Shown: positions 1 to 7,132, counted from the first letter of the stretch. The stretch: 9,432 nucleotides of DNA from Lawsonibacter sp. (GCA_022798855.1 JAAWNI010000078.1:1-9432), one strand, 5' to 3'. Numbers and translations: made by a program. Notes: generated from the sequence alone by a model not told the origin.

Positions 1-196
1 AAAATCGCAGGAATACTTTGTGTATTTCAAGATTTTTTAACGCAGTCAGCGGCAATTTTGGCCGCAAAGATTTGTGTTGAGGCTATTGGTACAGCTTCTA
101 AAGGACAGAAATTTTATGAAATCTTAATCCTTCCTTTAAACCGTTTTAGGGTTTGCAAGTTATGATTATGGTGGAGAAAGAAAGGAGCGCGGTTTT
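1..196. other. AT-rich intergenic stretch upstream of the cysteine hydrolase gene
   Basis: This stretch is visibly richer in A and T than the genes around it and has no convincing coding frame. A small hairpin can form from GCGGC at 49-53 and GCCGC at 61-65, with a 7-base loop. A weak promoter may lie near 135-166: a TATGAT at 161-166 resembles a -10 box, but no good -35 box sits 17 bases upstream. The ribosome site for the next gene, AAAGGAG, is at 181-187. The left end may be the tail of something outside the window. Confidence 0.5.
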
Positions 197-730
197 ATGT
201 CAGAACGCACCATCTACATTCTACTTACCCGGTCGGGGACCTGGTTTTCCCGGCTGATCCACTTTGCCACCCGGGACAGCTACACCCACGCGTCCATCGG
301 CCTGGACGGGCCCCGGGGGCCGTTTTACAGCTTTGCCCGGAAATACCGGTACTTCGCGCTGCCCGCCGGGCTGGTGGAGGAGCGCATTACGGTGCACCGC
401 CGGACGGTCCCCTGCTGCCTGTATGAGCTGAAGGTGAGCGATGAGACTTACCTCCTCCTGCGGCAGCGGCTGCGCTCCATGTACGCCCAGCGGGAGGAGT
501 ACCACTACAGCGTGCTGGGGGCCTTTGCCTGCTACTTCAACCTGTCCCTCCAGCGGCGGCACCACTACTTCTGCTCCCAGTTTGTGGCCGGCCTTCTGGA
601 GGACTGCGGGGCGGTGGAGCTGCCCAAGCCGCCCACCCTGCTGCGCCCGGCCGACCTGTGCCAGCTGGAGCGCCTGCGCCCCGTCCACACGGGCCTGCTG
701 GCGGATATCCTGGCCCGGCCGGCGGCCTGA
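197..730 (+). CDS. Permuted NlpC/P60-type (papain-like) cysteine hydrolase, YiiX/YaeF-like
   Basis: This 177-residue protein has no signal peptide or membrane segment. I assign it to the circularly permuted NlpC/P60 group (YiiX/YaeF/LRAT-like) because the likely catalytic histidine comes first, in YTHASIGLD (His31), and the likely nucleophile comes late, in YFCSQFV (Cys126). Classical NlpC/P60 enzymes have the reverse order. The Cys is followed by a helix (VAGLLEDCG) as expected for this fold. Members are thought to cleave amide or ester bonds in peptides, murein fragments or lipids; the substrate here cannot be read from sequence. The ATG is supported by AAAGGAG at 181-187, nine bases upstream. 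It stands alone, ending 31 bases before the tRNA promoter with no GC-rich terminator of its own. The fold call is fairly safe; the exact family and role are inferred. Confidence 0.72.
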   Translation: MSERTIYILLTRSGTWFSRLIHFATRDSYTHASIGLDGPRGPFYSFARKYRYFALPAGLVEERITVHRRTVPCCLYELKVSDETYLLLRQRLRSMYAQREEYHYSVLGAFACYFNLSLQRRHHYFCSQFVAGLLEDCGAVELPKPPTLLRPADLCQLERLRPVHTGLLADILARPAA

Positions 731-760
731 AAAATTTTTCCTGATTTTTAAAATTAGGGG

Positions 761-788
761 TTGACTTTACGCTCAGTTCTGCTATAAT
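761..788 (+). promoter_or_regulatory. Sigma-A promoter of the tRNA-Gly gene
   Basis: TTGACT at 761-766 and a perfect TATAAT at 783-788 are separated by 16 bases. Transcription should begin near 795, a few bases before the mature tRNA 5' end at 802. Strong promoters of this kind are usual for stable RNA genes. Confidence 0.85.
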
Positions 789-801
789 ACCATTTGTCGC
801 T

Positions 802-877
802 GCGAGTGTAGCTCATCTGGTAGAGCGCCACCTTGCCAAGGTGGAGGTAGCGAGTTCGAGTCTCGTCACTCGCTCCA
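802..877 (+). tRNA. tRNA-Gly (anticodon GCC)
   Basis: A complete 76-base cloverleaf can be drawn. The acceptor arm pairs GCGAGTG (802-808) with CACTCGC (867-873). The anticodon stem CCACC/GGTGG (828-832 and 840-844) encloses the loop TTGCCAA, giving anticodon GCC at 835-837, which reads GGC and GGU glycine codons. The T arm pairs GCGAG with CTCGT around TTCGAGT. The discriminator is T and the CCA end is encoded at 875-877. It has its own promoter upstream and a terminator seven bases downstream, so it is a single-gene transcript. Confidence 0.97.
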
Positions 878-883
878 GGATAC

Positions 884-930
884 AGGCCTGACTTTTCAGA
901 CTATGAAAGGTCAGGCCTTTTTTATTTTTT
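884..930 (+). terminator. Rho-independent terminator of tRNA-Gly
   Basis: A 15-base stem pairs 884-898 with 904-918 (core AGGCCTGAC/GTCAGGCCT, one G-U pair) around the 5-base loop GACTA. A T-rich run follows, with only one A among about 13 bases. It ends the tRNA transcript and insulates the kinase unit downstream. Confidence 0.93.
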
Positions 931-1022
931 GCTTTATGGCTGATTCGGAGAAAAATGAAGTATATTTTCAACTTTGGTTCCATTTTTCGTCTGGAATGGC
1001 CCCTTTCATTTTGGATTTCGCG

Positions 1023-1034
1023 CTGGATATCCAG
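1023..1034. promoter_or_regulatory. Perfect 12-bp palindrome upstream of the kinase promoter (possible operator)
   Basis: CTGGATATCCAG is a perfect palindrome. It extends to GCG/CGC on each side if one extra G on the right is allowed. Its centre lies about 28 bases upstream of the -35 box at 1056, a usual place for an activator site. No regulator can be assigned, and a 12-bp palindrome may arise by chance. Confidence 0.3.
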
Positions 1035-1055
1035 GCGCGCCGCCCTTGCCCTCTA

Positions 1056-1085
1056 TTGACACTAAAAGGGATGGAATAGTATAAT
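1056..1085 (+). promoter_or_regulatory. Sigma-A promoter of the kinase/binding-lipoprotein operon
   Basis: TTGACA at 1056-1061 and TATAAT at 1080-1085 both match consensus, with an 18-base spacer. The predicted start is near 1092, leaving an untranslated leader of about 125 bases before the kinase start at 1217. No second promoter is evident in the leader or between the two genes. Confidence 0.85.
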
Positions 1086-1091
1086 AAGTAT

Positions 1092-1216
1092 GAGCACCGT
1101 TTGGGCGTTTTGACATGTTTCAAACAAGCCCTGGCGGCAGACAGATCCACTTTGTGGACGCAGCAGGTATTTTCTTCTTTGGATGCTCTCCCGGAGCATG
1201 GGAATGGAGAATGTCA
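1092..1216 (+). other. Long 5' leader of the kinase gene, with small hairpins
   Basis: The frame is open upstream to an ATG at 1115, but the extra 34 codons have no ribosome site and would put an unusual segment before the membrane anchor, so I read this as leader. Two small hairpins are visible: TCCAC/GTGGA (1146-1150 and 1154-1158) and ATGCTC/GAGCAT (1183-1188 and 1194-1199). The second ends seven bases before GGAG at 1206-1209. I recognise no riboswitch class. Confidence 0.4.
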
Positions 1217-3760
1217 ATGAAAGAAACGCCAGAAAGACAGGAAAAACGGAAAGGGTTGCCCCTGCTCTTTTCTATTATAATCATTTTTTGCATTTTTGGG
1301 GCCATCGTGTTCTCCGTGTCGCGGAGGCTGTCCAGCGAGATGTCCCAGGCCGCCATCCAGAACCTGAGCGAGAGCCTGGATCTGCTCCAAAGCACCATCG
1401 AGGCAATCCTGCACAACGAGGCGGAGTTCCAAAAGCTGATCGCCCAGGAAATCGCCCGGGTGGAGGACCCGGAGGACTATATCCGTGCCTTTGAGAGAAA
1501 CCAGACCATGGCGAAGCTGTCGCTCATCCCCTCCGGGAGCGCGGAGGGCGTCTCCAACACCGGGGAGCGGTTCACAGAGGAGGGGCTGGACTTTTCCGCG
1601 GGCGGGACGGTGATGGGCCTGCCGGTTTCCCGGTCCTATGTGAACTATATGGGGACATGGTCCTATACCATGAAGTGTCCGGTGGAGCGGGACGGGCAGG
1701 TGGTTGGGACCCTGTACGCCGAGTATATCTATGACACCATCGACCAGTCCCTTCCCGACGGGTTTTACAACAAGCAGGCGTCGCTGTATATCATGGACGC
1801 CCAGAGCCAGCGGTTTGTCCTAAAGCCCAAGGGGATGGGCCAGCGCAACGCGGGCCACTTGAACCTGACCGATTTCTACCGGGCCAACAACATCCAGAGC
1901 CCGGAGATCCAAGCGGAGGTGGAGGACTGCCTGAATACCGGGCGGGATGTGCTGTTTTACCACAACATTCGGGAGGTACATGCCCTCAACTACATGTGGT
2001 CGGTGAACGGCGGGACGATTTTCCTGGTGGGCTACGTGCCGGTTGAGGCCATCCAGCAGGAGGGGCGGACGGTCAACCAAAATATCGCGATTGTGGTGGC
2101 CTCTCTGATGGCGGCCTTTGTTCTATGCATCGCCCTGTACTACCTGAATTGGAGGCAGCAGGAGAAGCTGCGCCGGGAGCAGGAGCTGGAGCGGAAGCTC
2201 CACAGCCAGCAGCTCTCCGAGGCCCTCCAGGCCGCCCGGATCGCCAGCGAGTCCAAGACGATGTTCCTGTCCAACATGTCCCACGATATCCGCACCCCCA
2301 TGAACGCGGTGCTGGGATTTACCACGCTGCTGGCCAGGGATGCGGAGAAGCCGGCCAAGGTGCGGGAGTACACCAGAAAAATTACCGCTTCCGGGCAGCA
2401 TCTGCTCAGCCTGGTCAACGATATTCTGGACGTCTCCAAAATCGAGAGCGGGAAAGTGGTGCTCAATTTGGAGAAGTTCGCCCTCAACGACGTCGTCTCC
2501 TCGGTGGAAGCCATCATCCAGCCCATGGCCAAGGCCAGAGGGCAGGAGTTCCACCTGGAGGTGTCGGGCATCCACCACGAGTACCTGGTGGGGGACGAGA
2601 CCAGGATCAACCAGATTTTAATCAACCTCCTCTCCAACGCGGTGAAGTACACGCCGGAGGGGGGCAGCATCTGGTTCCGGATCATCGGCCTGAAACAGCG
2701 CTCCAGCCAGTATGAGCACATCCGGATCGAGGTGGAGGACAACGGCTACGGCATGACGCCGGAGTATTTGGAAACCATCTTCGACGCCTTTACCCGGGCG
2801 GAGAACAGCACCACCAATAAGGTGCAGGGCACCGGCCTGGGCATGGCCATCACCAAGAGCATTGTGGAGCTGATGGGCGGGACCATTGAGGTGTCCAGCG
2901 AGGTGGACCAAGGCTCCCTCTTCCAGGTGGACCTGGAGCTGCGCGTACTGGAGGAAGCGGCGGACCGGCAGTTCTGGGAGCGCTGGGAAATCTCCCGGGT
3001 ACTGGCGGTGGGCGGCGGCCAGGAGAACATTCTGGCCCTGATGCAGAACACCGGAGTCCAGCTGGATGCCGCCCCCAACGTGGAGAAGGCGCTGGAACAG
3101 GCCGAAAACTGCCAGCTGGTCCTGCTGGACTGGGAGGGCTGCGGCCTGGAAGCGGTCCGGGAGCTGCGGAAAAAGCTGCCGGAGCATGTGCCCATCATAC
3201 TCCTTGCGGAGTTCGACGCGGAGGGGATGGGGGAGGCCCTTCAGCTGGGCTGTACGGACGCCCTCACAAAGCCCTTTTTTGTCTCCGCGCTGCGGGTAAA
3301 GCTGGAAGAGCTGTGGAACGAGGCGAAGAGCGCGCCGGAGCCGGAAGAACTTGAGAATTTAAAGGGGATGCACTTCCTGGCCGCGGAGGACAATGATATC
3401 AATGGGGAAATTTTAACGGAGCTTTTGGAAATTGAGGGAGCCACCTGTGAGATCGCGGCAAACGGCCTGCTGGCGGTGGAGCGCTTCCAATGCTCGGCCC
3501 CGGGCGAGTTCGACGCGATTTTGATGGACGTCCAGATGCCGGTGATGGACGGCCACGAAGCCGCCCGGGCCATCCGCGCCCTGGAGCGGGAGGACGCCGG
3601 GAGCATCCCCATCATCGCCATGACGGCCAACGCCTTCGCGGAGGATGAGAAGGCCGCGCTGGACGCCGGCATGGACGCCCATGTACCCAAGCCCCTGAAC
3701 ATGGTGGTTTTGAAAAAAGTAATTGGTCAATTCAGCAGACGAAAGGAAGGCCTGTTGTAA
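1217..3760 (+). CDS. Membrane-bound hybrid sensor histidine kinase with two receiver domains
   Basis: This 847-residue kinase probably senses an extracellular signal and autophosphorylates. Order: short basic N-terminus; membrane segment ~14-34; extracellular region ~35-289 (probably Cache-like); second segment ~290-310; charged coiled linker; HisKA with His356 in NMSHDIRTPMNAVLGF; and an ATPase domain with N-box Asn474, DNGYGM (Asp508) and GTGLGM (Gly538). A degenerate receiver follows, with Asp638 in LLDWEGCG and a TKP lysine but VLAVGGG where the acidic pair should be. The C-terminal receiver looks intact: acidic AAEDND, phospho-acceptor Asp771 in LMDVQMPVMDG, and a PKP lysine. I chose ATG 1217 because GGAG at 1206-1209 lies seven bases upstream; ATG 1211 is too close, and ATG 1115 has no ribosome site. 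A binding lipoprotein gene follows after four bases. No Hpt domain or DNA-binding output is encoded in or beside it. Confidence 0.93.
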   Translation: MKETPERQEKRKGLPLLFSIIIIFCIFGAIVFSVSRRLSSEMSQAAIQNLSESLDLLQSTIEAILHNEAEFQKLIAQEIARVEDPEDYIRAFERNQTMAKLSLIPSGSAEGVSNTGERFTEEGLDFSAGGTVMGLPVSRSYVNYMGTWSYTMKCPVERDGQVVGTLYAEYIYDTIDQSLPDGFYNKQASLYIMDAQSQRFVLKPKGMGQRNAGHLNLTDFYRANNIQSPEIQAEVEDCLNTGRDVLFYHNIREVHALNYMWSVNGGTIFLVGYVPVEAIQQEGRTVNQNIAIVVASLMAAFVLCIALYYLNWRQQEKLRREQELERKLHSQQLSEALQAARIASESKTMFLSNMSHDIRTPMNAVLGFTTLLARDAEKPAKVREYTRKITASGQHLLSLVNDILDVSKIESGKVVLNLEKFALNDVVSSVEAIIQPMAKARGQEFHLEVSGIHHEYLVGDETRINQILINLLSNAVKYTPEGGSIWFRIIGLKQRSSQYEHIRIEVEDNGYGMTPEYLETIFDAFTRAENSTTNKVQGTGLGMAITKSIVELMGGTIEVSSEVDQGSLFQVDLELRVLEEAADRQFWERWEISRVLAVGGGQENILALMQNTGVQLDAAPNVEKALEQAENCQLVLLDWEGCGLEAVRELRKKLPEHVPIILLAEFDAEGMGEALQLGCTDALTKPFFVSALRVKLEELWNEAKSAPEPEELENLKGMHFLAAEDNDINGEILTELLEIEGATCEIAANGLLAVERFQCSAPGEFDAILMDVQMPVMDGHEAARAIRALEREDAGSIPIIAMTANAFAEDEKAALDAGMDAHVPKPLNMVVLKKVIGQFSRRKEGLL

Positions 3761-3764
3761 AGTC

Positions 3765-5069
3765 ATGAAGAATTGGAGATGGATTTCCGCCTGCCTCGCG
3801 GCGCTGGCAGCCCTGTCGCTGGCGTCCTGTGGAAACGGCCATGAGGACCTGAAAAATCTGATTCCTCAGGATAAGGAGGAGGAACGGGTGGTCAACCTGT
3901 TCAGCCCGATGGAAAAAATCGACCCGGACGCGGAGAACCTGGCCCGGACCGCGTCGGACCTGACCGTCGCGATGGCGGAGGAAGCCCTGGGCACGACGAT
4001 GGTGTACCGGACCTATACCGCGGAGGACTATCAGGACAAGACCTATGACGAGGTCTGCCTGGACCGGGCCCGGAATAATATGGACGACATGTATTTGCTG
4101 AACCCGGATACCATTTTGGCGCTGGGCGAAGAGGGCAAGCTGCGGGACCTGTCCGGGCTGGAGAGCGCGAAGAACCTGCGGGAGGTCATCCTCACCGCCA
4201 ATACGGTGGACGGAAAGCTGGTGGCCATCCCCCAGGAGGTGGTGGCTTACGGCCTGTTCGTCAATGTGGACATGTTCCGGCAGTACGGCCTTGCCCTGCC
4301 GGAGACGCCGGAGGATTTTCTGGAGTGCTGCCGGGTGTTTCAGGAGAATGGGATCGAAACCCCGGTCGGGGCCAACCGCTGGTGGCTGGAGGCCTTTGTC
4401 TTTGCCCAGGCCTACGCCGACCTCTACAACGGCGGGAACACCCAGGCGGAAATTGCCGCCCTCAACAGCGGCGAAGCCCGGTACAGCGGCTATATGCGCC
4501 CCGGCTTTGAGTTCCTCCAGACCCTGATCGACCGGGGCTATATCGATGCGGAGAAGGCCTATGTCAGCGAAGCCATCGAGGGGGAGGGGCCGGATTTCCT
4601 GGCGGGAAAGACCCCCATCGTCATGGCCTACTGGGGGGCGGCCAACACAGCGACCGCCTATGGGAAGACCGATTTCGAGATGCAGGTCATCGGCTTCCCC
4701 AGCAGCCGGGGGCAGATGCCGGTGATGCCTATGACCGGATGGGCTGTGGCCGCCGGCGCGGAGCATGGGGACGACGCGATGAAAATGTTAGATGCCATCA
4801 CCTCTGACGAGGCGCTGAAGGTCTATTCTGAGACGAACCGGGTGATTTCGCCCTCTAAGAATATAAAGGTGGAGTGCGTGCCCGCCTTGAAGCCCCTCAA
4901 TGACCACATCGAGGAGGGGGTCTACGTCCTGGGCTCCAACGCCGGGATGAAGGTGGAGCAGTGGGGCAATACCTGCCTGATTGTGCGGGAGCTGCTGAAC
5001 GGCGCCACCGTGGATGAGTGTATGGCCGCTTTTGACCGACTCCAGGATGAGTCGCTGAGTGAAGGATGA
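3765..5069 (+). CDS. Extracellular solute-binding lipoprotein (family 1, sugar-type)
   Basis: This 434-residue protein begins with a lipoprotein signal peptide: a basic N-terminus (KNWRW), a hydrophobic core, and lipobox LASC with the lipidated cysteine at residue 22. The mature part resembles family 1 solute-binding proteins (MalE/UgpB-like): the VAIPQEVVAYGLFVNVDMF segment around residue 162, a PETPEDFLECCRVFQENG helix, and a GWAVAAGAEHGDDAMKMLD C-lobe motif. Such proteins usually deliver sugars or oligosaccharides to an ABC importer; the ligand here is unknown. ATG 3765 is chosen because it starts a complete signal peptide four bases after the kinase stop. Its purine-rich ribosome site (GAAAGGAAGG, 3741-3750) lies 14 bases away, farther than usual, so translation may be coupled to the kinase. 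With no permease or ATPase gene alongside, a co-sensor role for the kinase is likely but inferred. Confidence 0.88.
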   Translation: MKNWRWISACLAALAALSLASCGNGHEDLKNLIPQDKEEERVVNLFSPMEKIDPDAENLARTASDLTVAMAEEALGTTMVYRTYTAEDYQDKTYDEVCLDRARNNMDDMYLLNPDTILALGEEGKLRDLSGLESAKNLREVILTANTVDGKLVAIPQEVVAYGLFVNVDMFRQYGLALPETPEDFLECCRVFQENGIETPVGANRWWLEAFVFAQAYADLYNGGNTQAEIAALNSGEARYSGYMRPGFEFLQTLIDRGYIDAEKAYVSEAIEGEGPDFLAGKTPIVMAYWGAANTATAYGKTDFEMQVIGFPSSRGQMPVMPMTGWAVAAGAEHGDDAMKMLDAITSDEALKVYSETNRVISPSKNIKVECVPALKPLNDHIEEGVYVLGSNAGMKVEQWGNTCLIVRELLNGATVDECMAAFDRLQDESLSEG

Positions 5070-5089
5070 AATAATTATAATGTAAGGAC

Positions 5090-5129
5090 AGGCATCCGGC
5101 TATCACAGCCGGATGCCTATTTTATTTTA
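5090..5129 (+). terminator. Rho-independent terminator of the kinase/lipoprotein operon
   Basis: A perfect 12-base stem (5090-5101 with 5107-5118, core GGCATCCGGCT/AGCCGGATGCC) encloses the loop ATCAC and is followed by a T-rich tail with scattered A. It lies 20 bases after the lipoprotein stop codon and closes the two-gene unit. Confidence 0.93.
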
Positions 5130-5149
5130 AAGGCAGGCCCCAAAAGTAA

Positions 5150-5177
5150 TTGACAGGTTTTCATTTTCCGGTATAAT
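5150..5177 (+). promoter_or_regulatory. Sigma-A promoter of the MATE-MarR operon
   Basis: TTGACA at 5150-5155 and TATAAT at 5172-5177 match consensus, with a 16-base spacer. The start is expected near 5184, about 40 bases before the MATE start codon. A promoter this strong usually needs repression, which fits the MarR gene downstream. Confidence 0.87.
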
Positions 5178-5179
5178 AG

Positions 5180-5206
5180 TATCATATGAAACAGTAACAA
5201 ATGATA
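5180..5206. promoter_or_regulatory. Operator-like inverted repeat at the MATE transcription start
   Basis: TATCAT at 5180-5185 and ATGATA at 5201-5206 are perfect inverted copies whose centres are 21 bp apart, two helical turns. They begin just downstream of the -10 box, where a bound repressor would block RNA polymerase. The MarR protein encoded two genes on is the natural candidate. The arms are short and AT-rich, so chance is possible. Confidence 0.35.
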
Positions 5207-5222
5207 TTTAGGAGATGAGAGC

Positions 5223-6620
5223 GTGTCTGAAAACAAGAGCGTCCAGCGGGAACAGATGATGCTGTATGAGCCTTTGCCAAGGGTCATTACCAAGATGGCG
5301 GTCCCCTCGATTATTGGATTCCTCATTACGGCTGTCTACAATTTGGCGGATACGTTTTTCGTCAGCGGCCTGGGGGAGAGCGCCACGGCGGCGGTGAGCG
5401 TCAACGCATCGCTGGATCAGATCATCATGATGGCCGGGTCCATGCTGGCGGTGGGGGCGGCCAGCTATGTCTCCCGGCTTCTGGGCGCCCGGAATAAACA
5501 GAAGGCCGACCAGGTGCTCTCCACAGCCTTCTTCCTGGCCTTTGCCTTCGGGCTGGTGGTCAGCGTTTTGGGCACCGCCTTTATGGGGCCCATGGTCCGC
5601 GTCCTGGGCGCTACCGACACCTGTGAACGGTACGCCGTGGAGTACGCCACCTATGTGCTGATGGTGGCCCCCTTTATGGCCACCACCTTTGTCATGAACC
5701 AGTGCCTTCGGGCGGAGGGCAGCCCCATGCGCTCCATGTTCGGCATGGGGTTTGGCGGCATTTTGAACTGCTTTTTGGACCCGATTTTTATTTTTAACCT
5801 GGAGATGGGGGTGGCAGGGGCTTCGCTGGCGACGGCCATCTCTAAAATGGCCAGCTTTGCCATCCTGATTTTCCCCTATGCCACCCGCCGCAGCGTGCTG
5901 CGCCTGTCCCACCGCTGCATCCACTTTGAGAGGGACATCCTCGTCCAGACCATCACGGTGGGCTCCTCCTCCATGTTCCGGTCCGGGCTGGCGGTGGTTT
6001 CCGCCATTGTGCTCAACAATATCGCCGGGAATATCTCAGACGCCGTCCTGGCCGGGATTGGGGTGTCCAACAAGATTATGATGTTCCCCTTCGGCTTTGT
6101 CCTGGGCTTTGGCACGGGATTTCAGCCGGTGGCCGGCTTCAACTGGGGGGCCAGGCGGTACGACCGGGTCCGGAAGAGCTACCAGTTTTCCGCCTGGACG
6201 GCCATTATCGGCTCGGCAGTCATGGGGCTGCTTCTGGCCCTTTTTGCCCAGCCGCTGATCGGCCTGTTTGCCCAGTCGGACCACGCCGCGGAGATGCGGG
6301 AGATCGGCGCGCTGTGCATCCGGCTCCAGTGTTTGGCCCTGCCCGTCCACGGCTGGGTGGCCGTGGTCAACATGCTGTGCGCCGGCCTGGGGAGGGCGAA
6401 AGGGGCGCTGCTGCTGTCCACCTCCCGGCAGGGCACCTGCTTCCTGCCCATTGTCTACCCCATGGCCTGGCTGTGGGGGGCCAACGGCGTGGCGGCGGTC
6501 CAGGCGGTGGCGGATTTGCTCAGCCTGTTCCTGGCCCTTCCGCTGATCGTCCGGCTTTTGAGGGAGATAGACGAGGCCGGCCGCGTTCAGCGGGACGGCG
6601 CTTCAGACTTTGTTCAGTAA
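5223..6620 (+). CDS. MATE family efflux transporter (MepA-like)
   Basis: This 465-residue integral membrane protein is hydrophobic throughout, with about 12 predicted membrane segments, the usual MATE size. MATE pumps export cationic drugs, dyes or metabolites using a sodium or proton gradient. The N-lobe opening (MAVPSIIGFLITAVYNLADTF) and SRLLGARNKQKAD near residue 88 are typical. The second lobe repeats the pattern in QPVAGFNWGARRYDRVR, starting at residue 301. These motifs and the MarR neighbour favour the MepA branch, but the substrate cannot be read. The start is GTG at 5223, supported by AGGAG at 5210-5214 with an eight-base gap; no suitable ATG is nearby. The gene ends 12 bases before the MarR start, and the AGGAGG for MarR directly follows the stop codon. 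Confidence 0.94.
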   Translation: MSENKSVQREQMMLYEPLPRVITKMAVPSIIGFLITAVYNLADTFFVSGLGESATAAVSVNASLDQIIMMAGSMLAVGAASYVSRLLGARNKQKADQVLSTAFFLAFAFGLVVSVLGTAFMGPMVRVLGATDTCERYAVEYATYVLMVAPFMATTFVMNQCLRAEGSPMRSMFGMGFGGILNCFLDPIFIFNLEMGVAGASLATAISKMASFAILIFPYATRRSVLRLSHRCIHFERDILVQTITVGSSSMFRSGLAVVSAIVLNNIAGNISDAVLAGIGVSNKIMMFPFGFVLGFGTGFQPVAGFNWGARRYDRVRKSYQFSAWTAIIGSAVMGLLLALFAQPLIGLFAQSDHAAEMREIGALCIRLQCLALPVHGWVAVVNMLCAGLGRAKGALLLSTSRQGTCFLPIVYPMAWLWGANGVAAVQAVADLLSLFLALPLIVRLLREIDEAGRVQRDGASDFVQ

Positions 6621-6632
6621 AGGAGGGGGACG

Positions 6633-7052
6633 ATGGACAGAGTGGTTTTGTCCAGCCTGCTGCGGATCAACCGCCACCACAGGCGGACGCTGAAATGCGC
6701 GCTGGCCCCCTATCAGTACGTGGGGGTCATGCACCTGATCGTTATTTATGTCAGCCGCAGCCCGGGCACCAGCCAGGAGGAGATTGCCGGCTATTTTGCC
6801 CTGGATAAAACCAGCGTCGCCCGGGACGCCCGGCGGCTGGAGGAGCTGGGGCACCTTGAGCGGAGGACGGCCCCGGAGAACCGCCGCCAGTACCAGCTCT
6901 TCCTGACCCCGGCGGGCCAGGATATGATCCAGGTGATCGACAGGGCGATGGAGGAGTTTCAAAAAAACCTCTCCGCCGGAATTTCCCCGGAGGACTGGGG
7001 GCGGCTGGCCCTTCTGCTCAAACGGCTGGAGGAGAACGCCTGCCAGATATAG
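6633..7052 (+). CDS. MarR family winged-helix transcriptional regulator
   Basis: This 139-residue protein has the MarR plan. An N-terminal dimer helix precedes a winged helix: TSQEEIAGYFALDKTSVARDARRLEELGHL (about 46-75) contains the recognition helix, and ERRTAPENRRQYQLFLTPAG (76-95) forms the wing with the usual arginine-rich turn. C-terminal helices complete the dimer interface. AGGAGG at 6621-6626, six bases before the ATG, makes the start firm. It is the second gene of the MATE operon. MarR proteins next to MATE pumps commonly repress their own operon and are released by pump substrates (MepR with MepA in Staphylococcus aureus is the known example). That role is inferred here. Confidence 0.92.
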   Translation: MDRVVLSSLLRINRHHRRTLKCALAPYQYVGVMHLIVIYVSRSPGTSQEEIAGYFALDKTSVARDARRLEELGHLERRTAPENRRQYQLFLTPAGQDMIQVIDRAMEEFQKNLSAGISPEDWGRLALLLKRLEENACQI

Positions 7053-7074
7053 CGGATTGGCGCGGCGACAGGAA

Positions 7075-7105
7075 AAGGAGGAGGGCCATTATGGCCCTCC
7101 TCCTT
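7075..7105. terminator. Perfect inverted repeat, probable bidirectional terminator between convergent operons
   Basis: AAGGAGGAGGGCCAT at 7075-7089 is exactly mirrored at 7091-7105 around a single T. It lies 22 bases after the MarR stop and 27 bases before the 3' end of the Lrp/AsnC gene, so it can stop both transcripts. The U-tract is short: on the minus strand four T follow the hairpin, and on the plus strand the tail is mixed. Confidence 0.75.
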
Positions 7106-7132
7106 CATAATAACGGACAAGATAGAAATCGC

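Noticed and set aside
729..757. AT-only inverted repeats after the cysteine hydrolase gene as a terminator
   Set aside because: GAAAAATTTTTC and the CTGATTTT/AAAATTAG pair contain too little GC to form a stable terminator stem.
968..1150. Minus-strand open frame of 60 codons in the tRNA-kinase gap
   Set aside because: It has no ribosome site, has no recognisable motif, and overlaps the kinase promoter and leader on the other strand.
1115..1216. Extended kinase start at ATG 1115
   Set aside because: There is no ribosome site before it, the extra 34 residues do not look like a signal or known domain, and ATG 1217 has a well-placed GGAG.
1092..1216. Cyclic-di-GMP (GEMM) riboswitch in the kinase leader
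   Set aside because: A CCACTTTGTGGACGCA stretch is faintly reminiscent, but the conserved core, second helix and tetraloop-receptor features are not present.
3732..4766. Long open frame on the minus strand (344 codons) opposite the binding-lipoprotein gene
   Set aside because: This is a shadow of the GC-rich codon pattern; the plus strand encodes a lipobox and a recognisable binding-protein fold.
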